DNA of 64,000 bases. Origin: Paenibacillus monticola. GTDB lineage: Bacteria > Bacillota > Bacilli > Paenibacillales > Paenibacillaceae. The stretch spans positions 186,001-250,000 of the forward strand of contig NZ_WJXB01000007.1 of assembly GCF_009664975.1 (NCBI RefSeq), given 5' to 3'. The notes under the pieces are model-generated. The model had not been told where the DNA came from and made no database searches. It saw nothing but the letters and a program-made list of their open reading frames with translations. A program made the translations under genes and the position numbers. This document shows, piece by piece, positions 58,362-64,000 of the stretch. How positions within the stretch are numbered: position 1 is the stretch's first letter; every line of letters starts with the position of its first letter.

Positions 58362-59171
58362 ATGAAACTGCAATTTAACCTTTTTCCAGGCGGAATGTCC
58401 AAAGCACTCACGATGAGCTATGATGACGGACAACACTATGATATTCGACTAGCGGGTATTTTTGATAAGTATGGAATTAAAGCTACCTTCCATCTGAACA
58501 GTTCAATGCTGAATGCCCCGGGATTCTTAACCGTGAAAGACGTACAACGTATTTTCAAAAATCATGAGGTGTCAGCGCACTCCGTTACCCATCCACATTT
58601 AGAAAGACTGCCATTGCCAATGGTTGTCGATGAACTGCTTGAAGACCGTAAACGTCTGGAGCCTTTAGTTGATTATCCAATCCGCGGGATGTCCTATCCA
58701 TTCGGAACCTATTCGCCAGCAATTATCGCTCCACTTCAATCCGCAGGGATCGAGTATAGCCGGACCGTCTCCTCAACTTATCATTTTGACCTTCCGCTCA
58801 ATTTTATGGAATGGCATCCCACCTGCCATCACAATGAGGATATTCATACTATCTGGGAACGCTTTACGCTGCAAGGACCCTCACAGAAACTGAACCTCTG
58901 CTATATTTGGGGCCACAGCTTTGAGTTCGAGCGACAGAGCAACTGGGAACTGATCGAAGCTTTTTGTCAAAAGGCCGGGGGGCACTCGAATATTTGGTAT
59001 GCGACTAATATCGAGATCTATGATTACGTCACCGCGCTGCATTCTTTGAAGATTAGTGCTGACCACACCATGATTCGCAACAACTCGGCAATAGACGTAT
59101 GGGTTTCCATTGAAGACAAGCCAGTTCATATTAAAGGCGGCACCACACATTACTCCCATACTTCACATTAG
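58362..59171 (+). CDS. polysaccharide deacetylase family protein
   Basis: A 269-residue NodB-type carbohydrate esterase. The ATG at 58362 follows GAGGTG at 7 bases. The motifs are TMSYDDG (catalytic base Asp21, metal ligand Asp22), SAHSVTHPHL (metal ligands His73 and His77) and YPFGTYSP. No signal peptide is seen, so it is cytoplasmic or leaderless, unlike typical peptidoglycan deacetylases. It may remove acetyl groups from imported oligosaccharides. A strong bidirectional terminator follows. Confidence 0.85.
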   Translation: MKLQFNLFPGGMSKALTMSYDDGQHYDIRLAGIFDKYGIKATFHLNSSMLNAPGFLTVKDVQRIFKNHEVSAHSVTHPHLERLPLPMVVDELLEDRKRLEPLVDYPIRGMSYPFGTYSPAIIAPLQSAGIEYSRTVSSTYHFDLPLNFMEWHPTCHHNEDIHTIWERFTLQGPSQKLNLCYIWGHSFEFERQSNWELIEAFCQKAGGHSNIWYATNIEIYDYVTALHSLKISADHTMIRNNSAIDVWVSIEDKPVHIKGGTTHYSHTSH

Positions 59172-59182
59172 GACAAATAGGC

Positions 59183-59225
59183 AAAAAAAGATTGATCATC
59201 TATTGCGGATGATCAATCTTTTTGT
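59183..59225. terminator. bidirectional terminator
   Basis: AAAAAGATTGATCATC (59185-59200) and GATGATCAATCTTTTT (59208-59223) form a perfect 16-bp stem with a 7-base loop, A-rich on one side and T-rich on the other. It serves the deacetylase and the converging aldo/keto reductase. Confidence 0.9.
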
Positions 59226-59227
59226 AC

Positions 59228-60211
59228 TTATACTCCGCCGCGGATAAACGGAGCAACCTGATTCTGGTAGAAGCTACTCAAACGGTCCATTTCTTCCGGT
59301 GCAAAAGAAGGAACATTCAGTGTTGAGAGGTTATCCTCTACTTGCGCTTCATTCTTAAATCCAGGAATTACACAAGTAACTGCAGGGTGATCAAGAATCC
59401 AGCGCATTGAGGCTCTCGCCATATTGCCGCGTCCATCCGCAATCCACTCCAGTTCGCGAGCCAATTCTACACCTTTGACGAATGGAAGTCCGGCAAAGGT
59501 CTCTCCCACATTAAATTGTTCACCATTTGCGTTAAAATTCCGATGATCATTCGCTTGGAACGTGCTGTTTTCCTTAAACTTACCTGTTAACAATCCGCTG
59601 GCTAGAGGTAGACGAACGAGTATGCCCACCCCGTTGGCCTGTGCCTGCGGCAACAGTAACTCCGCTGGTTGTTGACGGAAAAGGTTGAAAATCACTTGGA
59701 GCGCCTTCACACCTGGAGACTTCATGCATAACAGGCCTTCTTCTATCGTCTCCACACTTACGCCATAATGGCGGATCTTGCCCTCTTGCTTTAACTTATC
59801 CAGCACAGCGAAAATACTTCCATCCCGCATAATCTCAATGGGTGGGCAGTGAATTTGATACAGATCAATCCGTTCTCTTTGTAAGCGTTTCAAACTTTGT
59901 TCGCAATATTCCCTTACCTTTTGCTCTGTATAGTTCTCTGGATCATGAATGTCGCCGAAGCGGCAGAATTTAGTGGCAATATGTATACTGTCCGCTTTAC
60001 CTTTAGTAGCCTTGGCAAGCAGTTCCTCAGCATGACCGGAGCCGTATACATCCGCGGTATCAAAGAAATTGACGCCCTGCTCCATAGCAAGAGCAAGCCC
60101 TTTTATTCCGTCCTCATCCCGATTGGTACCCCAATCACCACCAATAGCCCACGTGCCGAAGCTGACCTCACTTACCTTTAACTCGGTATTGCCCAATTGA
60201 CGATAGTTCAT
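59228..60211 (-). CDS. aldo/keto reductase
   Basis: A 327-residue NADPH-dependent oxidoreductase. The family layout is clear: an opening beta hairpin, FDTADVYGSGHAEELLAKA (catalytic Asp and Tyr, about 50-68), the Lys in IATKFCR, the His in YQIHCPP, and the cofactor stretch RWILDHPAVTCVIPGFKNEAQVEDN near 265-295. It reduces aldehydes or ketones; the substrate is unknown. AGGAGGA lies 8 bases before the ATG. It stands alone between the deacetylase and the NsrR gene. Confidence 0.9.
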   Translation of the reverse strand: MNYRQLGNTELKVSEVSFGTWAIGGDWGTNRDEDGIKGLALAMEQGVNFFDTADVYGSGHAEELLAKATKGKADSIHIATKFCRFGDIHDPENYTEQKVREYCEQSLKRLQRERIDLYQIHCPPIEIMRDGSIFAVLDKLKQEGKIRHYGVSVETIEEGLLCMKSPGVKALQVIFNLFRQQPAELLLPQAQANGVGILVRLPLASGLLTGKFKENSTFQANDHRNFNANGEQFNVGETFAGLPFVKGVELARELEWIADGRGNMARASMRWILDHPAVTCVIPGFKNEAQVEDNLSTLNVPSFAPEEMDRLSSFYQNQVAPFIRGGV

Positions 60212-60300
60212 GTTTCTTATCCTCCTAAAATAAATTTATCTATCATCAGTGTAAGCCAGATGCTGAGATTCAGCAATCCTACGAGGGGAATTGATAAAAT

Positions 60301-60383
60301 CACTATCTTAATACTCTTTTCAATTCCCGTGAGGTGCCCATGCTGAATACAGCCCGAATATTGGAGCAGCACACATTGATATT
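60301..60383 (-). pseudogene. remnant of a DUF116 gene end
   Basis: The minus strand encodes QCVLLQYSGCIQHGHLTGIEKSIK, matching QCVLLHNSGCIQHWHPTGIKTSID of the DUF116 gene 3.3 kb away at about 17 of 24 residues; the DNA is alike over about 66 bases. The similarity begins exactly at the stop codon of the NsrR gene, so the fragment joined there by a past recombination. No start or other domain remains. Confidence 0.75.
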
Positions 60384-60833
60384 TTAGTTGTCGATACGCT
60401 GTGGCTGTAGAATCGCCTGCAACTCATTTTTATTCAAGAGTAAATCTTGAAGTGTATATTCGCTAAGTACATTTAAATACGCATGCAGTGCTCTGCCAAG
60501 AACCCCTTTTAGCCCGCAGACTGGGGAGATCGGGCAGCTGTTAGTGGCAGAGTTGAAACATTCGACGAGGTGAAAGTCATCTTCCATCCGGCGTATGACC
60601 TCCCCGATATTAATCTCTTCAGGTGCATGAGCCAGCCGGATGCCCCCTCCCCGTCCCCTAACTGTTTCGATGAACCCCGCTTTGCCGAGTTCATGGGAAA
60701 CTTTCATCAAATGATTTTTGGAGATATGATACGCCTCCGATATATCCTGTATAGTTGACAGTTCACTTCGCTCTTTTGCCCCGAGGTAAAGTAGAATTCG
60801 CAAGGAAAAGTCGGTGTACATAGTAAGTCTCAT
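60384..60833 (-). CDS. nsrR: Rrf2-family nitric-oxide-sensing regulator, NsrR
   Basis: A 149-residue Rrf2 protein. The winged helix is at about 8-65 (STIQDISEAYHISKNHLMKVSHELG). The three [Fe-S] cluster cysteines are Cys92, Cys100 and Cys106 (ECFNSATNSCPISPVCGL), the NsrR arrangement. It is divergent from the flavohaemoglobin gene and should repress it until NO damages its cluster. The ATG follows GGTGGAGA. A decayed DUF116 fragment abuts its stop. Confidence 0.88.
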   Translation of the reverse strand: MRLTMYTDFSLRILLYLGAKERSELSTIQDISEAYHISKNHLMKVSHELGKAGFIETVRGRGGGIRLAHAPEEINIGEVIRRMEDDFHLVECFNSATNSCPISPVCGLKGVLGRALHAYLNVLSEYTLQDLLLNKNELQAILQPQRIDN

Positions 60834-60910
60834 TTTTTCTCTCCACCTATGGCTTTAGTATGTGATCTATATTACATAAAAGAATATATTATTTGTCTAT
60901 TTCGTTAAAG

Positions 60911-60927
60911 TGGTATTTTAAATATAT
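60911..60927. promoter_or_regulatory. NsrR operator candidate upstream of hmp
   Basis: TGGTATTTTAAATATAT matches 15 of 17 positions of the Bacillus NsrR motif as I recall it (ATRTATYTTAAATATAT). It lies between nsrR and hmp, about 40-75 bases from their starts. NO-dependent derepression of hmp, and autoregulation, would follow. Confidence 0.6.
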
Positions 60928-60983
60928 CTTTTAGGTGGAGATAAGTATATATTAAATTCATAGTAATGAAAGGAGTGGTTTAT

Positions 60984-62165
60984 ATATTATCCCAAGAAAC
61001 ACGAGATATCGTCAAATCAACCGCACCAGTCTTAGCGGAGCATGGCACAACTATTACAAAAGTGTTCTACCAGAATTTGTTCAACGCTCATCCTGAACTC
61101 CTTAACATATTTAATCACGCCAACCAGGCACAGGGCCGCCAGCAGGCCGCACTCGCGAATGCAATATACGCAGCGGCTGTCCATATCGATAACCTAGAAA
61201 ACATTTTACCTTCAGTTGTCCAGATCGCCAATAAACATGTCAGCCTGGGGATCAAGCCGGAGCATTACCCGATCGTCGGCGAATTTTTACTGAAAGCGAT
61301 CAAGGAAGTATTAGGCGATGCTGCAACAGCTGAAATTCTTACTGCATGGGAAGAAGCCTACGGCGTTATTGCGGAAGCCTTTATCGGTGTAGAAGCAAAT
61401 ATGTACAAAGAAGCGCGGGAACAAGAAAATGGCTGGAACTTCTTCAAACCGTTTACAGTCGTTTTAAAGAAACAGGAAAGCGACATTATTACCTCATTCT
61501 ACTTGAAACCGGCAGACGGCTCCAACGTACCGGAATTCAAACCAGGTCAGTACATCTCCCTCCGCGTTTTAATTCCAGGCGAGGAATATACTATGATTCG
61601 CCAGTACAGCCTGTCACAGGCAACAAGACCGGACGAATTCCGGATCTCTGTGAAACGCGAAGCCGACAATGATCCGAATGGCGTCGTCTCTGTGTTTCTT
61701 CATAAGCAGATCCATGAGGGAGACACTGTCGAAGTGAGCGCCCCTGCCGGTGAATTTTTGCTTGATGTAACACAAACTACACCATTAGCTTTTATCTCAG
61801 CTGGTGTCGGCATCACACCCATGATGAGCATGCTCGAAACAGTAGCGACCAGAACGCCGGACCGGCCAACTGTTTTCCTACATGCTGCGCGGAATGAAGC
61901 ACTCGCCGCTTTTCGTGATGATGTTGAAAAGCATGCTGCGAATATGAACAACGCGAAATACAAAATGTTCTATTCGAGTGAAGCGAATGGCATCATCACA
62001 CGTGAGGTGCTGGAAACCTATGTCGATACCACCGGAGATGCCTATGTATGCGGACCCGTTTCTTTTATGGAAGCTATGATTCGCGAATTGCGAACCCTGG
62101 GAATGACTGAAGGGCAAATTCACTATGAGTTCTTCGGTCCAGCCATGCAATTAGATAACAAGTAA
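60984..62165 (+). CDS. hmp: flavohaemoglobin (nitric oxide dioxygenase) Hmp with odd start
   Basis: A 393-residue enzyme converting NO and O2 to nitrate with NAD(P)H. The globin domain spans about 1-138, the FAD domain about 150-255 (with RQYSLSQ) and the NAD domain about 260-393 (GVGITPMMSML and VCGPVSFM). Family members begin MLSQ(Q/E)T; here that position is ATA (60984-60986), eight bases after GGAG, the ideal spacing. The only in-frame ATG (60966) lies on top of that ribosome site and has none of its own; a GTG at 60975 is also poorly placed. The start may therefore be a rare AUA, or a mutation moved initiation upstream. Confidence 0.88.
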   Translation: MLSQETRDIVKSTAPVLAEHGTTITKVFYQNLFNAHPELLNIFNHANQAQGRQQAALANAIYAAAVHIDNLENILPSVVQIANKHVSLGIKPEHYPIVGEFLLKAIKEVLGDAATAEILTAWEEAYGVIAEAFIGVEANMYKEAREQENGWNFFKPFTVVLKKQESDIITSFYLKPADGSNVPEFKPGQYISLRVLIPGEEYTMIRQYSLSQATRPDEFRISVKREADNDPNGVVSVFLHKQIHEGDTVEVSAPAGEFLLDVTQTTPLAFISAGVGITPMMSMLETVATRTPDRPTVFLHAARNEALAAFRDDVEKHAANMNNAKYKMFYSSEANGIITREVLETYVDTTGDAYVCGPVSFMEAMIRELRTLGMTEGQIHYEFFGPAMQLDNK

Positions 62166-62204
62166 CTTTTACAAGACAAGTAACATTATTCATAATAGAA
62201 ATTC

Positions 62205-62252
62205 AAAAAGACGACTTTCAATTCAGCAACGAATTGAAGATCGTCTTTTTTT
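62205..62252. terminator. bidirectional terminator after hmp
   Basis: AAAAAGACGA and TCGTCTTTTT, plus TTCAATTC and GAATTGAA inside, form a long stem with a two-base mismatch (62205-62250) and T run. It serves hmp and the converging HD-domain gene. Confidence 0.85.
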
Positions 62253-62303
62253 GGGGTGAGTTGAGGAATAAACAGCATGCCCAGTATAGGATTAGCAAAT
62301 TCC

Positions 62304-62933
62304 CTATAGAGCAAGAGCTTCCTCAGTAATGCGTTTAATATCAATCGAAGATATCGTTTCTTCATTCACCATATCCGGCAAAACCTGCTCCAGGAAATAC
62401 TCCACACATTTTAAATCGATATTCTTTATTTTTATTAGGGCATTACGGTACATGACAACAAATTCTTTTTCGGTGTTTCCTCTTTGCAGCTCGGCAAATG
62501 CCTCGTAGACCTGGTCCATTTTGTCGGCGACTTCCAGAATCAGACCTTCTACAGAGTCATCTTTTCCTTCACGCAATTGATTGTAAAAGATACTTTTGAA
62601 CTCTTCCGGAATATGCTCTTCGATGAAATGATTGACCATCCCTTCCTCAACCTGCTGAATCAGCAAACGCAGCTGAATGGAAGAGTGTTTAACCGGAGTC
62701 TTAATGTCTCCAATAAAAATTTCACCGTAATCATGACTACTTGTAATTTCATAAAGCTTCTTCCAATCTATAATTGCACCATTTTTCTCTTCGATATCTG
62801 CCAATGTCTTTGCATATTGTACTACTTTCCACGAGTGGGCTGCCACGCTATGCTCTTCGAACTTGAACTTTCCCGGACAGCGTATGATTCTTTCCAATTC
62901 ATTCAGAGACCGGAAGTACTTGTGGATTCCCAT
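62304..62933 (-). CDS. YfbR-like HD-domain 5'-deoxynucleotidase
   Basis: A 209-residue HD phosphohydrolase. The ATG at 62933 gives an AAAGGA site at about 11 bases; the ATG four codons earlier abuts that site. With this start the metal motif is His33 (EHSVAAHS) and His67-Asp68 (SSHDYGEIFIGD), positions close to E. coli YfbR, and DKMDQVYEA supplies the distal Asp. YfbR removes the 5'-phosphate from deoxynucleoside monophosphates. Converges on hmp. Confidence 0.8.
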   Translation of the reverse strand: MGIHKYFRSLNELERIIRCPGKFKFEEHSVAAHSWKVVQYAKTLADIEEKNGAIIDWKKLYEITSSHDYGEIFIGDIKTPVKHSSIQLRLLIQQVEEGMVNHFIEEHIPEEFKSIFYNQLREGKDDSVEGLILEVADKMDQVYEAFAELQRGNTEKEFVVMYRNALIKIKNIDLKCVEYFLEQVLPDMVNEETISSIDIKRITEEALAL

Positions 62934-62945
62934 TATGTCAGCCAT

Positions 62946-63146
62946 CCTTTAGCATTCATAGTTTGTTCCACTCTAGTATATAGGCACTCTGTAAAGTGTG
63001 GATTAACTGCGTGTACGGGATTTATCAACCGCAAAGATCATTATCACAAGCGAGGAGGTAACCATCATCAAGCGTAGTCGGGTTCTCAACCAGTAGTTTG
63101 GATCAACGAGCATACGATAGCCGTATGGGGAAGACGAGAAATCGGA
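62946..63146. other. upstream region with a strong ribosome site lacking a start codon
   Basis: GAGGAGG at 63052-63058 is an excellent ribosome site, but the triplets 6-9 bases downstream are ATC and no ATG, GTG or TTG is suitably placed. The frame of the next small ORF is open back to 63078. This suggests a damaged 5' end of that gene. Confidence 0.35.
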
Positions 63147-63425
63147 ATGTTAGAGGAGGATGAATATACGAAAGACAATCTTTCGTTCATGCTAATAATC
63201 ATCGATGTGCAGACGGGAGAGCGACTTAAGGTTTTTACCCAGATGCCAAGTTATAGCACGAAGTCTTCTATGAAAGAAGTATTTTCTCATCCGCAGGGGA
63301 ATATGGATACTGGTATTATGGAAACCGCTGAAAAAACAGTTTGCCCTGATTTTTTTCACTGTTATTCTGAATTATTTATAGAAATTGATGAAACAGGACA
63401 TTTTTGGGGTAGCCGTTTGATATAA
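63147..63425 (+). CDS. small hypothetical protein
   Basis: A 92-residue protein from the ATG at 63147. No family recognised. It contains a hydrophobic strand (LSFMLIIIDVQTGERLKVF) and ends FIEIDETGHFWGSRLI. The codons upstream stay open to 63078 (with INEHTIAVWGRR), so the real start may be missing or the gene may be truncated at its 5' end. No good ribosome site precedes the ATG. Confidence 0.35.
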   Translation: MLEEDEYTKDNLSFMLIIIDVQTGERLKVFTQMPSYSTKSSMKEVFSHPQGNMDTGIMETAEKTVCPDFFHCYSELFIEIDETGHFWGSRLI

Positions 63426-63579
63426 AAGGAACATATTCTGATTTTTCATTTCATTATACTTGTCTATTTAAGATATGTTTAGTATTATTCAAGTATATTT
63501 AGAGTGTAATTCATGAAGTACATCCAGAATTGCGACATAGATGCTTATAATAAGATTAGGAGAAAAGGATGGATGAGAA

Positions 63580-63783
63580 ATGAAGATCAGCGCCAGAAAT
63601 CAGTTCGAAGGTAAGGTTATTTCTATTGAAGAGGGACAGGTTAATGCGAAGGTTGTCGTGGAAACTGCTGGCCAGACGTTAACCTCTATTATTTCCATGG
63701 AAGCATTACGCGATTTGGAGCTGAAAGAAGGCTCTACGGTTACTGCTGTTATTAAGGCCTCTTCTGTTCTATTAATGGCGTAG
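63580..63783 (+). CDS. molbindin-like TOBE-domain protein
   Basis: A 67-residue protein that is a single TOBE (Mop) domain: MKISARNQFEGKVISIEEGQVN, then ETAGQTLTSIIS and AVIKASSVLLMA. Such molbindins assemble as hexamers and bind molybdate or tungstate in the cytoplasm for storage or homeostasis. The ATG follows AGGATGGATG-type purines. A terminator follows. No molybdate transporter gene is visible nearby. Confidence 0.88.
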   Translation: MKISARNQFEGKVISIEEGQVNAKVVVETAGQTLTSIISMEALRDLELKEGSTVTAVIKASSVLLMA

Positions 63784-63818
63784 GCAAGTACAGACTATAA
63801 TTGATGTAAATGATGATG

Positions 63819-63862
63819 GGACCTGAGCACCTGGAATGAAACCGGGGTCAGGTCCTTTTTTC
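63819..63862 (+). terminator. terminator of the TOBE-domain gene
   Basis: GGACCTGA (63819-63826) and TCAGGTCC (63848-63855) form a perfect 8-bp stem, followed by a T run (TTTTTT). Confidence 0.8.
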
Positions 63863-63871
63863 TGGATCGCC

Positions 63872-64000
63872 TTATGTTGTGAAACATAAGGTTTTTATAT
63901 GTTCATAAAATGCCAAGGTGTCCTCCCAAGTCGGGAATGCGGCCTGAGCTATTTTATCACTGCCTCCACCTTTTCCGTTAAAAGCACTCAAATGTGTTTT
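63872..64000 (-). CDS. C-terminal end of an alanyl-tRNA-editing-type (DHHA1) protein, cut by the window edge
   Basis: The minus strand reads 42 codons ending at TAA (63872-63874): HLSAFNGKGGGSDKIAQAAF followed by PTWEDTLAFYEHIK. The GKGGGxxxxAQ segment is the DHHA1-type signature found at the C-terminus of alanyl-tRNA synthetase and the free-standing AlaX editing proteins. The short tail after it favours AlaX or a DHHA1 protein, but the rest lies outside the window. Confidence 0.7.
   Translation of the reverse strand, partial: KTHLSAFNGKGGGSDKIAQAAFPTWEDTLAFYEHIKTLCFTT

Noticed and set aside
60966..60986. ATG at 60966 as the plain start of hmp
   Set aside because: It sits on the ribosome-site purines and would add six residues not seen in the family; the ATA alternative is reported as the better-placed position instead.

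Overview
The window looks like chromosome from a Paenibacillus-type Gram-positive soil bacterium. The evidence is moderate GC, strong GGAGG-type ribosome binding sites with frequent TTG/GTG starts, YesM/YesN-type two-component regulators beside LplABC-type sugar transporters, very large secreted multi-domain glycanases with discoidin (F5/8 type C) modules, and an AdaA/AdaB pair. I see no rRNA, tRNA, CRISPR array, prophage or intact insertion sequence. All names come from reading the translated sequence; no database search was possible.

Layout. 1-21 kb is a polysaccharide-utilisation locus, mostly on the minus strand: a GH95 fucosidase-like enzyme, two secreted alginate-lyase-fold proteins (one with ricin-type lectin modules, one with discoidin modules), a lipoprotein plus two permeases for oligosaccharide uptake, a YesM-type sensor kinase with a YesN-type response regulator, an AraC regulator, and a divergent GH2 beta-galactosidase. 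A shared 30-bp motif lies upstream of both the GH95 gene and the first permease gene. 21-27 kb holds an orphan oligopeptide-binding protein, an ECF sigma/anti-sigma pair and two cupredoxin-domain secreted proteins. 26.3-28.2 kb holds a MerR/short-chain dehydrogenase operon whose MerR gene is frameshifted, next to the decayed end of a second dehydrogenase. 28.3-32.2 kb is a GH87-type alpha-1,3-glucanase under a perfect cre match. 32.6-34.1 kb is the most unusual part: a pore-forming-toxin-like gene divergent from a gene for a RING-finger-like protein with a collagen-like tail. 34.3-36.2 kb has an acetyltransferase, a nitroreductase and its divergent MerR regulator.

36.3-45.9 kb is an eight-gene minus-strand operon (creatininase family, ABC ATPase, FAD-linked oxidase, permease, two cytosine-deaminase-like amidohydrolases, NMT1-type binding protein, flavodoxin-like protein) facing a DeoR regulator; I infer uptake and hydrolysis of a nitrogen heterocycle or cyclic amide. 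46-59 kb holds a GH5-CBM3 cellulase, a DUF1848 protein, AdaA/AdaB alkylation repair, a small membrane sensor protein, a 1653-residue GH81 beta-1,3-glucanase with six discoidin modules, a DUF116 protein and a polysaccharide deacetylase. 59-64 kb has an aldo/keto reductase, NsrR divergent from flavohaemoglobin Hmp (whose family-typical start position is ATA), a YfbR-like nucleotidase, a molbindin-like TOBE protein and, at the right edge, the end of an alanyl-tRNA-editing-like gene.

Together the secreted GH87, GH81, GH5 and alginate-lyase-type enzymes suggest a degrader of fungal/plant/algal wall glucans and acidic polysaccharides. Several decayed gene ends (dehydrogenase, DUF116, SLH-like tail, transposase scrap) show local gene erosion.
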